Notes under the pieces: model-generated
Told to the model about the DNA's origin: nothing
Seen by the model: only the letters and a program-made list of their open reading frames with translations
Database searches by the model: none
Shown here: in pieces, positions 1 to 19,833 of the stretch
How the letters are laid out: each line of letters starts with the position of its first letter
How positions within the stretch are numbered: the stretch's first letter is position 1
Assembly: GCA_054601695.1 (NCBI GenBank)
Contig: BAAHQB010000252.1
Coordinates: 62,001-126,000, forward strand
Source of the DNA: Amorphochlora amoebiformis
Taxonomy: Eukaryota > Cercozoa > Chlorarachniophyceae
Length of the DNA stretch: 64,000 bases
Direction of reading: 5' to 3'
Translations under genes and position numbers: made by a program

Positions 1-92
1 ACGTAAATATGTAGATACATATGTACATGTAGATATATGTATTCATATATAGATGTACATTTTTGTATTTACAAATGTATATGTATTTTTTG

Positions 93-124
<32 letters not shown>

Positions 125-296
125 TATATGTATATATATATATATATTTGTATACTTATCCTCCCTCTCTTTCCCAATCATCTCTGGAACTAACCTTGCC
201 TTGGCTAAGTCAATAATCCCGGCTGCGGATACCCCTTGAAATACATTAATATATAATGTCTGTATATTCGTAAATACTTTACATCTTTTTTTATAG

Positions 297-3329
<3,033 letters not shown>

Positions 3330-3532
3330 GGTCATGATATTAATTTATGAACCTTAAGAATATCCTAGAATACTTTAATAATTGTAACTTGAATCTGGAA
3401 ACCTACGTAACACACATCATACATCTACTACTACATCTAGTGCATATATACATGTATGATAGTACATACCTAGTGTATATATATATATATATATATATAA
3501 TTATGTACACATATGTACATATACTAGATATA

Positions 3533-3563
<31 letters not shown>

Positions 3564-4103
3564 GTAGAGTGCAGTCCATACTCCGATATTAGATACTAGT
3601 AGATGGTATCGATCTGAGCTAGATACTAGAGATAATATCTAGAATATGTAAATCATGATGTGACTTCTGAGATGTAGACAGTACTAGAGTATGGAATCTG
3701 GATAGTACTGATAATGATACGTGCTAGGCCATCACCGTAACAGTACGTATCACTAGATCAATGATGGGACGGAAACTAAGATCTGATTTTAAAACTTTCT
3801 AATTACGCGACATGCGCAGGCGGTACTGATTAGTTCCAAGTAATTTTATTAGGCCTAAGATTATATGAGGTCGATGCAGTCGTACTGATCGAGTCCTCGG
3901 CCTTTGCAATTGGTGAAATGTTCTAGTGTTGTAGACCCAGGCTGGTCTTGATTTTTGTTCTAGTTCTTGAGCTTCTTGATGATGCATATTAAGACGTTAG
4001 AATGCCTAACATATCATGGACCGTTTGTCTATTCCGTGTTGTTATATTAATGTTTCTTTACTGTAGGCTGTATATCTATACTGAAAAAGAATCCATAATA
4101 TTA

Positions 4104-4146
<43 letters not shown>

Positions 4147-4267
4147 GTGTATGTATGCATCACGAGACATAACCAAACACACATGTATACATATCTACAC
4201 ACTCCATGATATGTGTAACATGCACACACACATATAGATATATGTATATATATATATATATATATGC

Positions 4268-4311
<44 letters not shown>

Positions 4312-4335
4312 AAATATGTCGTCGTACCTGGAAAA
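3330..4335. other. Convergent intergenic region, CTAG-rich
   Basis: This region lies between the stop codons of two convergent genes. About 3570-4080 has no microsatellite and is unique-looking, with about a dozen CTAG tetramers. I see no convincing coding exon. A 62-codon open frame on the minus strand at 3799-3987 has no splice partner. Confidence 0.6.
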
Positions 4336-4879
4336 TTAGGAAGGAGGAAAGCTGGAGGGGATAGGTTCGGAGTTTGTGGAACTAGTCGACTGACCACCAA
4401 TTTCCCCATTATTATTCGCACCCTCGGCGAAATTACTCGACTGCAAGTATATGCATGTATTTCATTTATGTGAATGTGTATGTTCATAGGTGCATATATA
4501 TTCAATATGAATACATGTAGATATGTGTGTTTAATATGTAATTATGATATGTGCTTGATAACTTTGTGCGTATATTTACATATGTATGTATAAATATGTA
4601 TTCGTATATTATATACATATATATACACATATATATAATATATACATATATATGTACAATATATATATTTGTATATGTATATACATATATATATATATAT
4701 TTATATATAAATAAATATATAGTTAGATGTGTTATGTATTAATATTACATAAATACATACATAGATTATATGTGTGTAAAATACACATATAATACCTATA
4801 TGTATGAATATACATGTTATATGGAAGAATATTTCAACATGAGCAATTATGTAGTAATATGTGTATTATGCATACATTC

Positions 4880-4920
<41 letters not shown>

Positions 4921-4935
4921 CACACAAATACATAT

Positions 4936-4997
<62 letters not shown>

Positions 4998-5208
4998 GTA
5001 TGATATATATATATATGTATATATATATACATACATATGTATATATATATATATATATATATTTATACATATATATATATATATATAAATATATATAATG
5101 TATATATATAAACCTGCTCTTGAGAGTTCCACAGCACATCAGCAGTCTAAATGAAAACACAACACATCATACATACATATGTATATATATATGTATATGT
5201 ATCATCTT

Positions 5209-5248
<40 letters not shown>

Positions 5249-5672
5249 ATAATATACATGTTATATATATATATTTATACATATATATATGTATACATAT
5301 ATATACATACATATATATTTATATATATATACTAATGTAAATACGTACATACATATTGTTGATCACGGATTTCAATAGCATGAGAGTGGATACAGTGTAG
5401 TAGAACATCGTAGTAACTATGCTGGAGATACCTGGAGATCCCGGAGATTTCCGGGGATAGACTCACCCGGTATATTATATATACATATATATATATATAT
5501 ATCTTATATGTATATATACGCATAATTTGACCATAACCCTAACCCTAACGCTAACCCTAAGCCCTAGTCCTAACCCTCCTACTCCTCACAGTAGCAATCC
5601 TAACGCTAACCTTTACCCTATCATTAGTCCTAAAATCCCATCGTATATATATATATATATAAATATGTATTT

Positions 5673-5716
<44 letters not shown>

Positions 5717-5837
5717 GACCTATGTTTTCATATAACGACAAGTCCATAATTCGGGTGTATTAATAACCCAGACAGTTTTCTAGTTGTCATTACAGACCTA
5801 TATACACAAGGATATATACATATATATGTATATATAT

Positions 5838-5906
<69 letters not shown>

Positions 5907-6085
5907 CACATACCAGGACAGATTCGGCAGTAGGTTGTAGTGTAGGCGATGAAGTTGTCACGGGCCCTTATATATATATTATATATATATATATATATAT
6001 TATATGTATATGTATATATAATATATGTATATACATACATATATATAAATACATAAATTTATGTGTATATATATAAATATGTATG

Positions 6086-6116
<31 letters not shown>

Positions 6117-6143
6117 ATATGTATGCATATGTAGATATTGTAT

Positions 6144-6177
<34 letters not shown>

Positions 6178-6206
6178 GAAATATAAATACAGATACACAC
6201 ACGCAC

Positions 6207-6240
<34 letters not shown>

Positions 6241-6339
6241 GAATATACAGACGGCATATATAATCATATTTGTACATATATATAATACATACATATGTTT
6301 ACATAAATATAATATATATGTAAACATGTATGTGTAATT

Positions 6340-6376
<37 letters not shown>

Positions 6377-6442
6377 GCATATATATATATATATATATAT
6401 GTGTATATGTTATATATGTTATATATGTATATATATATATAT

Positions 6443-6473
<31 letters not shown>

Positions 6474-6555
6474 ATATTATATGTATATTCTAAATATATA
6501 TACACACACAGACACATATTTACATATATATATATATACATATGTATTTATATAT

Positions 6556-6597
<42 letters not shown>

Positions 6598-6655
6598 CAC
6601 ATGTGTACACATTAATGAATAATGCACATACACATTTGAACGTATATTTATACAT

Positions 6656-6727
<72 letters not shown>

Positions 6728-7032
6728 GTGTATATATGAGTTACTTCCGATCTTGAAATCATCAAAGTATACTGAGTTATCTCCGGGCGGGGAAGTATTC
6801 CGAATGATGATGGTATTAGTCCTGAGTACATATCTCTATAAAATACACATAATGATGTACATACATACATACACACATACATATATATATATATATAAGA
6901 TATATATATATATATAAGATATATTTGTATTGTAAAACATGTACATGCAGAACTAGCGAAAAGAGAGGAGAGAGAGGGAGATATCGGTAGAGAATAGAGA
7001 TCGAAGATCCCATTCATTTAAATACGTCTAAT

Positions 7033-7086
<54 letters not shown>

Positions 7087-7162
7087 TATAAACATATCCA
7101 ATATACATGTCACGCATATAATATACATATATTCCACACACACACATATATGTGTATGTATA

Positions 7163-7206
<44 letters not shown>

Positions 7207-7876
7207 CACGATGTATTTACACAACATCGTATCCGTACAATTCAAGCAAAGAATCAACAGATGGAGAGAATGAGTGAGAACAGAGGGCACACGAAACAAA
7301 CACACTTAGAGAGCAAGGGAGAGGAAGCTAAAGAGAAAGGAGGATGTGCACAGGAGGGTAGAATCTGAGATGAGAGTTGCTCCACATATTAGGTGAATAA
7401 AATATACGTGGGGTTTAACAATCAGCTTGTAGTAACATGTTACTTTCTGCGTTGGTTAGGGTTAGGGTTAGGGCTAGGGTTAGGGTTAGGGTTAGAGCTA
7501 GGGTTAGGGCTAGGTTAGCATGTGGTAACATGTTCCTTTGCGTATTAGGGCTAGGATTAGGGTTAGGGTTTTACAATCAGCTTATGGAACATGTTACTCT
7601 GCGTTGAATTAGGGTTAGGGTTAGGGTTAAGGTTAGGGTTAGGATTGGGATTAGGGTTAGGTACGGTAGGTTGAGATCAAGGTTAGGGTTAGGGTTAGGG
7701 TTAAGGTTAAGATTAGACAATGAGGAAGGCGTGAAGAGCAAGGAAAAGGAAGAGAACTCTGCGCCTGGTATTACATCCACTCCTGTGTATGTATTTATGT
7801 ATGTGTCTACATATAATTATATACACACATGCATACATAAATATTGTATATACATACATACACTCATGTTTAGACT

Positions 7877-7910
<34 letters not shown>

Positions 7911-8515
7911 CATATGCATATGCATATATTTTATATGCATATATAAATGTATTATATTTGGAAGACAAATGTAAAAATACATGTCATTTTTATGTTTAGA
8001 CGTGCGTGTTCCTTGCTCTTCCCCTTCAGCCTCCCTCTCTCTCTCTTTCTCCTCTCCCTCTCTTTCTTCTCTCCCTCTTTCTCTCCCTATCTTTTTCCTT
8101 CCTCTCTTTCTCTCCCTCTTTTCTTTCTCTCCTTTTTCTCTCTCTTTCTCTCTCTTTTTCACTCCCTCTTTTTATTTCCCCTCTCTCTTTTTCTCTCTCT
8201 TTCTTTTTTCCTCTATATCCTTTATTCTCTCTATCTCTTCTTCTCGTTTCTTTTTCTCTCTTCTATTTTTTCCTTGTTCTCTCTCTCTCTCCTCCGTATC
8301 TCTCCTCCTATCTCCCTCTCTCCCTCTATCTCTCTGTAAGGCTCCCTCTGTCTTTCCATATTTCTATCTTCATCTTTTTTTCAAGTCGCCCTCATGTTCT
8401 CTTTCTCCCTACCATCTAAGCCACCCCTTCACTGTTCTATGATTCCCAGAACATAGCTACATGTCATGTGAGTGTGTGTGACATGTGTACTTAATATGTA
8501 CATAGATGTGATGTA

Positions 8516-8553
<38 letters not shown>

Positions 8554-8606
8554 TGTGTATATATTTATACACCTGCGATAACAGCCTGGGTTACGTCATA
8601 TTTATA

Positions 8607-8640
<34 letters not shown>

Positions 8641-8718
8641 GTGTATATAATATGTATATATATATATATTATATATATATATATATGCGATAATAGCTTA
8701 TGTGCTTCATATGTGTAC

Positions 8719-8779
<61 letters not shown>

Positions 8780-8987
8780 GATATATAAATATACCTGCGA
8801 CAATTGCCTGGGTTGACTCATCTCGGATCTCCACGCGCCCAGTGGCATCGAGCTGGATAAATGCAAAATTACATACATGTATAAATATATAACCATATAT
8901 ACGTCACACGTGTACGTATAAATAAGTTGTAGTATATAGTTTTGCTTCTATTATGATGTACAAGGACATATGGTAATAGATGTGGGA

Positions 8988-9021
<34 letters not shown>

Positions 9022-9145
9022 GTGTATATATATGTGTGTTAATACACACACACACACATATATACACATATACACACACACATATATATATATATATAAA
9101 TGTATATATTAATCCTTCGTTCTCCCTTTCTCTCTATATACATAC

Positions 9146-9187
<42 letters not shown>

Positions 9188-9422
9188 CATATATAATATG
9201 GATATAAATAGATATTTATTGTAAATGCATATCTCTTGTTTGTTAATGTACATACGTTGGGTGGACGCCTGGCTGCAAAGAAAGAGATAATGAATGTTGT
9301 TTCTGCATATATGTTAATATTTTTATACATGTATGTAATATATATATATATATAAATATATAATATGTATGGATATATATAAATATACATATATCTATGT
9401 ATTATGTATGTATATACATACA

Positions 9423-9460
<38 letters not shown>

Positions 9461-9556
9461 TATTGCAAAATGGGTGCCTACAATAACATATAATTCTATA
9501 GGAAAGATGTCTACTAACGCCTGTGCATGTATCTATGAATGAGTACCAAAGAATAT

Positions 9557-9592
<36 letters not shown>

Positions 9593-9946
9593 ATGTGTAA
9601 GTACATATATATAATATATTTCTATATATATATATATATATATATGTATAAAGATTAAAAAAATATTGTACATACATAGAATATTTAGGCATTGTACACA
9701 AGGTGTGTACATGTATAACATACATAAAACATGTGTATAAGTATTCAATATATAGATTAAAAGAATGGCATGAATATATAAGTATAGATATGAATATAAA
9801 TACAAATTAGTTTAAATACGTACGTGTCGCCAGGTCTCTTAAGGTCTGTTCAATTCTGCTCCCCACCCCTTGCAATACAAGGTAGTTACTGCTCCCCTAA
9901 GATTAATATTCATGAACGCATACATACATAAATGTACATTTTCATA

Positions 9947-9983
<37 letters not shown>

Positions 9984-10039
9984 TATATGTATATGTATAC
10001 ATATGTATGTACAACACACACACACACACACAGGTATAT

Positions 10040-10077
<38 letters not shown>

Positions 10078-10310
10078 TATACATATATGTATATATATGT
10101 ATATACATATATATATATATATATATATAAATATATGTGTTCACACTCAAAATACTATACGCTATACATGTGATACCGTTGGGGCAACAACGCCATTCCA
10201 AGGTAGGTTTCCGCTAAGAGCAACCACAGCTGCCCCAGTAATTTCCCATTGCAAGGCTGTGGAACCAACAGCTTGGTACTAATGTCATTATACATAATAT
10301 GTATATATAA

Positions 10311-10348
<38 letters not shown>

Positions 10349-10517
10349 ATATATGTATGTCTATGTGGATGTCTAAATGTAGATATAGATGCAAAGATAA
10401 ATTTTTACCTACACGCTACAAAACATGCAGATATGTGTATATTATAATGTATCCATACATGTATAATTACATTTTTGTTTGTACACATTATAAATACTTA
10501 CGTATTTATATATATAC

Positions 10518-10559
<42 letters not shown>

Positions 10560-10631
10560 TACACATGTATATACACATATCCTTATGTGTATATGTATAT
10601 ACTTATATATGTGCATATATATGTATGATAT

Positions 10632-10671
<40 letters not shown>

Positions 10672-10838
10672 TTACATCTATGTATGTATAACTCGTACAT
10701 GTTAGATAAATCAGTATATTTTTGTATGTATACCTCGAAATCTCCGGGTATTTGCTGGTCGTCAAAGGAAGGGTTGGCGAAGGAGACTAATTGTATATAT
10801 ATCTGTACATATATGATTTTATCATATATATATTTTAT

Positions 10839-10873
<35 letters not shown>

Positions 10874-10925
10874 AAATATATACATTACAATATATGCATA
10901 TATATATATATATATGTATGTATAA

Positions 10926-10968
<43 letters not shown>

Positions 10969-11270
10969 AATGTTTCCAAATATATACCTATACAATATAT
11001 GCGCACACACATATATATATATATATATAATATATATATATATATATACATATAAACATTTCCAAATATATACGTCTACATATACATATATCTATATATA
11101 TATATATTTTTATATATATTTTATATATATATATATATATACTACTACTACTAAGCCCTTGACCTAAGCCCTATTATTGAGAACCAGAATGTAACATGTT
11201 ACATATCATACTTTCATTCATATATACATATAATTAAAATCGAACATCTATATACATATACACACAACGT

Positions 11271-11306
<36 letters not shown>

Positions 11307-11488
11307 AATATGTATATATTACGAGAATATATTACGAGAATTACTTTGGATATCAAAGTTATCAAAGAAAACGGTTAGATCGCCAAATGGAGAGAAGTTG
11401 CTAGCCTCCAGAATGACTTGGCCCCTAATGTATTTACACGCGTTCGTGTATACGTTATGTATATATTATATAGATATATATGCATGTA

Positions 11489-11583
<95 letters not shown>

Positions 11584-11930
11584 TCATAAATATAACGCTA
11601 ATGCTCGAGACAGTATTTGGGTTAGGTTAGGATTTGGTGTTTGAGACTTGAATCAGAGTTAGGGTTACGGTTAGGGGTACGAGATGTCAGAAGTGAAGAG
11701 AAAGGAGAATCTTGTGAAACCACGACCAGGGTTTTCTGTTAAATGTAATATATATTTATATATAAATATATTATGAAACATGTTTAAATTATATGTCCCA
11801 CGTATTTATTTATATACATAATACACAGTTTTATTTAGATTTGCTACGTGTATTTATGCATGTGTATATCTATGAGTGTTTTATTATGTATAAATAAATA
11901 AATAAAAAATACAACTATTTGTATTTAAAT

Positions 11931-11971
<41 letters not shown>

Positions 11972-12044
11972 TTATATATTATAGAGTGTGGATATGTGTA
12001 CATAGTAGAGAATGAGATTGTAGAGAAAGAGAGAGTAATATCAT

Positions 12045-12104
<60 letters not shown>

Positions 12105-12312
12105 TGATACACAGTATTCTGTATGATATAGGCATATATAGGTATGTCATGATATACGCTATATTCAGTATTAGTATGTATATGTATACCAGCCCACTCC
12201 CCAAGAATGGCGTTCGTGTTGGGATTCCGAACAATAACTCGTGCGGAAGCATCAGGCTGAAAATATACATATAACATGTATATTATATATATATATATAT
12301 ATATATAACATG

Positions 12313-12387
<75 letters not shown>

Positions 12388-12476
12388 GTATACATGTATA
12401 TGTGACATGCGTACATACATGTGCGTAACACTTAAATAATAACAAGGGTATGCAAATCATACCATTTATGTCGTAT

Positions 12477-12519
<43 letters not shown>

Positions 12520-12840
12520 TATATATATATATATATGTACATGTATGTGTATATAAATTCTATACATACACACACACATACACACACACATAAATATATA
12601 TGTATGAATACACATGTATATATATTATTTAGTTCTATTGAATAAGATGTTTACAGACGTTATTCGGGCGGCGAGAGCATAGGAACGTTATCTCGTACGT
12701 TACACCTAACGCATATATATGTATATATATATCTATATATAAAGATCCATAAATCTAAATATATTTGAATTACGTGACGTACATAGAATAGTATGTGCAT
12801 ATGTGCTGCACTGTAAATCCAAATACACACACCCACAAAC

Positions 12841-12874
<34 letters not shown>

Positions 12875-12934
12875 GTCCTATATGTAAATATATACAGATA
12901 TATACATATATATATATATATAATATATATATAT

Positions 12935-12971
<37 letters not shown>

Positions 12972-13325
12972 CACATGTAATATATCTGGTATTGAAGAGT
13001 ATACGAGCTCCATTGGTAACATTTAAACGTGAAACTATACATACGTAGAAATACCTTTGAAAATAAAATTGCATACATATATATACATACATTCATACAT
13101 ACATATATATATATATATAGGTATTATATTAATACACACTTATACACATACATACATATTATATACATACATACATATATATATATATATACATGTGTAT
13201 ATATGTATATATAACATATATATCCACATACATTTACGTATATTCAACAAACGCAGATATATACATATTGTTGTATGTGTACGTAAATATATAAATAAAT
13301 ATATATATATATATGTAAATATGCA

Positions 13326-13368
<43 letters not shown>

Positions 13369-13901
13369 GTACATTTATAGAACATATGATATTGTAATAT
13401 AAATACATGTATATACATATGTATAATATATACGTATATGAATATTTACATGTTCAAAAACATGTATACATGCGTATGTATATTTATAAAATATTAACAT
13501 ATCCACAATATCTATGTATGCATGAACGATTTTGCGTATAATATGTATATAATACCACTGATGACAGTTATAATCTGCTCAATACGCGAGCCGGAAGCTT
13601 GCAATGCCAGAAATTGCGCACCCTGTAATACACGTAATCTATATATATATATATATACATATCTATTTATACCTATTATACATACACAAAATAATCTCAA
13701 CATGTATATAAGAATACTTCCATTGTCTTCTTTTTCTCTCGCTGGCACGTGAGGGGTAACATGTCGCTCTCCTTTGAAATACATTTTGACTGTACATATG
13801 CATATTTGCAGTATTCATACGAGAGTAATGCTTTAATCTGTGTACATTTATATCTATATATGTGTGTGTATATGTGTGTATATATCTATGTATATGTATA
13901 A

Positions 13902-13943
<42 letters not shown>

Positions 13944-14097
13944 TTATGTTTTATACATACATGTGTGTAATATATATATGTATATATATTTATATGTGTA
14001 TGTATATATATATATATATTTATATATGTATATATATATAATGTATGTGTATATATTGTATGTATGTATGTATGTTATACATGTGTATGTATATGTG

Positions 14098-14138
<41 letters not shown>

Positions 14139-14333
14139 ATGTGTGTATATTTAAAGTGTGGATATCATAGTCAAGTTGAAACGTATATATACATGTTTAC
14201 ATGTTTACACATACTCATATTTAAACATGCAAATGTGGGTATATATTTTAAAGTATATTATGTATAAAGATATACGATGTACATGTGTCTATACATGTGT
14301 TTGTGGATACATATATTCATATATAAAGATACG

Positions 14334-14384
<51 letters not shown>

Positions 14385-14806
14385 TATGTTGATGATAGGC
14401 TTAAACTATCCACCTGGTTGGAGCTGAGGCCACCCCAAACAGGGTTTCCATTCGTTACCAATATCACACTTGACGCAGCTATAATAATATACCTCTATGT
14501 ATCTATCTGTGTGAATGCAATTTTGGATGCACTAGTTGCTAATATAATATACATGTGTACATATATATGCATATTATAATTCTTCTTATAAATATAATTA
14601 TATATACTTATATATACATATATGCATATGTACACGCCTATGAAATATATTTATATTATACAGTATATAACAATATATATATATATATATTAATATATAT
14701 ATATATTATATATATATATATATATGTATATATGTGTGTGAGTGCAATGTGCAGATACAAGTGTATCCTATTTAAAAATACATATGTCATATGCTATGCT
14801 GTTAAG

Positions 14807-14844
<38 letters not shown>

Positions 14845-15028
14845 TAAACATATATAAACATACATAAACATATATTTAGAGATGCTAATTACGTCCAGGT
14901 AAGCTGAAAGCCGTCCAGCCCGCGATTCCGGTGAAAAACCGCTGGAACCCACCTGGCGTGACTGCAGGATCCTCAAACCCAGAATTCACGATTTCTAGTA
15001 TGAAATACATATATATATATATGTATAT

Positions 15029-15073
<45 letters not shown>

Positions 15074-15253
15074 GTATTCACAAATTTATATTATGTATGC
15101 AAATGTACATACATGTACAATTCGCAGATGTATTATATCAATATACACATGTATACATGTAATATGCATATTCCCATATATACATTGGAAATACATATAT
15201 AAATATATAAACATGTATATATATATATATAAATATGTATATTGATATATGTT

Positions 15254-15307
<54 letters not shown>

Positions 15308-15748
15308 GCCATACATATATACACACTCACAAATATATATCTATATACATTCATATGTACACATGTATATGTATATAATATATAAAAACACATACATATA
15401 TATATATATAGTAATGTAAATATATTTATATATATATATATATATATGTATATAATATATTACATATGTATACACACAAATAAATAATTTATATATATAG
15501 TAAAGTTAGGGTTTGGGAATTACGGGCAGATATACTGGTGGAGAGCATGGAATGAGAGCCCACGTAAGGAAAATCCAATTGGGATTGGTTCTGAGTATAG
15601 ATATATTTTTATGATAACAAGAATGATAGTATCCATTTATGCAGTATGTGCTGTGTGTGTATTTGCACATATACGAAATAGTATAACGCGCGTACACTAA
15701 AATGTTTACATTAACATCTGTATGATACTATACACTTACATACATGCA

Positions 15749-15789
<41 letters not shown>

Positions 15790-15839
15790 TAATATATATA
15801 AAAATGATATATATATATATATATTATATATATATATAT

Positions 15840-15873
<34 letters not shown>

Positions 15874-16621
15874 CATTACCACTTTACAGAAGGACCTAGG
15901 GAAGAAGTTACATTCCTCAATTCTGGGTATTGTGGCGTTGGCGACCTAACAAAATAGAAAATGTATAAACATCGAAAAACCCATGCAAAAAAATGTACTT
16001 TATAAAAAATACAATAATAAACATTCATATATACACATAGACTATTTATACTCTAATTTTACTTAAGTGTGCACGCGTATATATATATATATATATGTAT
16101 AATATGCTATGTATGTATGTGTATATCAAATACATACATAGATATGTTCATGGACACGAAAGAGACGGAATACATTAATAGAATATTTATCCCAACATGC
16201 AAGTATTGTGGCGGAGAGGGAGGGAGAGAGGAAAGAAGTGAGGAGTCAGGAAGTAGGGAGGGAGAGGAGAGAGTGAGATATGGAGGCAGGAGAGATAGGG
16301 ATCGAAGATGAACCTCTTTGTTGTAAAATGGTCGGATACTGTTGAAAAGAAAGTTGTTGAAGTCACTCAGCTCCTTCCTGGTTAATCTCTGTATTGTAGA
16401 ATGATGATATATTAGTACATCTATATAAATATATATATATATATATTATACATAAAATATATCTATATTTAGTGTAGGCATTTAAGAATATGTATCATTT
16501 TAGATGTTCATATTTTGTATTCAAATATTTTGTATTCTATATTCAAAAGTTTTACATGCATGAAAAATATGTTAAAAAATATCCAAATCATCTACGTATT
16601 TCCATGTATTTAAGTATACAT

Positions 16622-16696
<75 letters not shown>

Positions 16697-16785
16697 ACAT
16701 ATAAATACACACACATACATATACATGTATGTATATATATATATATATATATTTACATATATTATATATATATATATAATACAAA

Positions 16786-16830
<45 letters not shown>

Positions 16831-17017
16831 GTATTATATATACAATGTATATAATTTACACACATACGTGTATTTAGCACTACGTTATGGAATGCGTAAT
16901 ATTTCTACGTGAGTAGATGTTCTTAACTTACCGCGCACTCGATATTAGGGAAGGTTAGGGTCGTAAGGTAACGCGTTGGGCTGGATATATATACTACATA
17001 GGGATATATATACATAC

Positions 17018-17056
<39 letters not shown>

Positions 17057-17264
17057 GTATTTATGTATGTATATGTATATATATATATATATGTATGTAT
17101 AGATAACATATACATACATGTACACATATATATGTATGTATATATGTATGTATATAATATATGTATAAATATATATATGTAAATATATATATATATATAT
17201 CTATATATATATATATATATATAATGCATATCATAAAATACGTGTGCATATTATATATATATAA

Positions 17265-17320
<56 letters not shown>

Positions 17321-17354
17321 TATATAAATATATATATATATACATATACATATA

Positions 17355-17393
<39 letters not shown>

Positions 17394-17671
17394 ATATATA
17401 TGTAACATGTAATATAACATATTGATAATATCAATATAAAAGAAACGAAGTGTCTAAGTATACAGTATATGTATATATATATATAGTTCTATATCTTACC
17501 CCATGGGGCCCTCCTCTTCCACAGGGGCGGATCGTCTTCCCTGAGATGGAGTATATCAAATGAATATATATATGTATATATACATGTATATTAACTTGTA
17601 TATAATATATATATGCAATAACAAAATGAGACAGGTATACATAAACATAACTGAAGATATATAAATAAGTA

Positions 17672-17705
<34 letters not shown>

Positions 17706-17749
17706 TATGTATATACTTATCTAGTATCCATACATACAGATGTGGTATC

Positions 17750-17801
<52 letters not shown>

Positions 17802-17910
17802 ATGTATGATACAATGCACATAGATACATAAAATAATTTTTTTATTTGTGTACAAGTTGTACTTCTACATGCGCATATATGTATGTAGTATCAAATATAT
17901 CTATGTATAC

Positions 17911-17969
<59 letters not shown>

Positions 17970-18002
17970 TCCTTTTGTTCACAAATACCACTATAATGTA
18001 TA

Positions 18003-18055
<53 letters not shown>

Positions 18056-18160
18056 GTATTGTACATAGTTAGGGATGTTGTGATATATGTCTACCGAAGG
18101 CATACAGAAGCTCATATGTGCTAACGTTTCGAGGTCACCGTCAATCGAACTCTACATATG

Positions 18161-18207
<47 letters not shown>

Positions 18208-18355
18208 GTATACATTTTACATATGCATACATTATGTATGTATATGTATATTTTTTTTGGCACATTTACATGCATATGTAGTTTTTAATCTACGCACAAA
18301 ATGTATTTTATAAACTATACATGTAAATATATGTTCACACGTTAATAATATAATT

Positions 18356-18392
<37 letters not shown>

Positions 18393-18455
18393 CAATATAT
18401 TAAGTTTACAAATATACTTTTAGTGCATACGTGGTATGTATCAGGTTTCTGTATA

Positions 18456-18502
<47 letters not shown>

Positions 18503-18514
18503 GTATACAATATA

Positions 18515-18556
<42 letters not shown>

Positions 18557-18725
18557 AATAGTAAGCTTATATATATATATATATATATATGTACATTCTA
18601 CTATACATATTATATATTGTATATACACACATACACATACATACATATACACATAGATGTACATATTTATATATGTAAATATATCATATATATATATATG
18701 TATATATACTGCATATATATTATAT

Positions 18726-18808
<83 letters not shown>

Positions 18809-19234
18809 TATATATATATATGACATAAATTACAGGTTTATAGACAAACCTATACAACCCATCCACCAAAAACGGAAGGATACAGAAAAAGGAAAATAGA
18901 GAAAGATTTCTAAAGGAAAGAGAAAACGCTTGAGAAGATTCGAGTTAGTAGAGCCGGAGAGACAGAAAGAGTACGATTAGAGCTGTACAAGATTACACAC
19001 AAAGTGCGAAAAAGAGTGGGAAAAGAATGGGGGAGAAGACGACTTTTAGATCTATTGTCCCCGTAGTGAAGTGATCCTTTTCGTCAATGCTATCTATGAT
19101 CTTAACTTGATTTTCTCCGTGCAACTGATGGTTACGGATGAGATTGAATAGGTACTTAGGGTTCGGTTAGTGGGGTTAGATGTTAGCCTTACCATAATGG
19201 TATCCAATTCACACCCATTAGCTTTCTGTCGATT

Positions 19235-19299
<65 letters not shown>

Positions 19300-19397
19300 T
19301 ATATATATTTATATATATAGTACATATATATACGTATACATATATGTGTATATATAAATATTATATGTATATATATATATACATTATATATACATAC

Positions 19398-19432
<35 letters not shown>

Positions 19433-19485
19433 TGTATATGTAATATATATATGTATATATGTGCGTACAATACATTATATGTATG

Positions 19486-19517
<32 letters not shown>

Positions 19518-19768
19518 ATATATATATTGTATATATATATATATATGTGTCTGCAAATAAGCATGTTAGAATAGAGTGTTTTGATACATAAAAGGACACC
19601 AAAAATACTCACAAATTTAATCTCGGTCCCATGGCGAATCGTCGTAAATGTTACGCAGCACTGACTCCCGGGAACGCACACCTTATCCCCTGTGTATATA
19701 TTCATGTGTGTGATACATATTCATGTGTGTGATACATATGAATATATCTAGATATACATATATATATA

Positions 19769-19833
<65 letters not shown>

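Noticed and set aside
3799-3987. 62-codon minus-strand open frame downstream of the DUF642-like gene
   Set aside because: No family resemblance, no phase-compatible splice partner, and it lies beyond a well-supported stop codon.
7440-7715. True telomere or chromosome end
   Set aside because: The TTAGGG runs are short, mutated, occur in both orientations and lie inside introns between coding exons.
8006-8442. Ser/Leu/Phe-rich open frames of 130-150 codons
   Set aside because: Product of the CT-rich tract, open in all three frames; it lies within an intron of the DUF642-like gene.
9482-9520. 39 nt cassette-exon candidate in the DUF642-like gene
   Set aside because: Inclusion before the 47 nt exon creates an in-frame TAA. 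Skipping it gives the same domain length as the other repeat.
13005-13034. 30 nt phase-neutral exon candidate in the DUF642-like gene
   Set aside because: Skipping it aligns the two domain repeats without a gap; kept only as a possible alternative exon.
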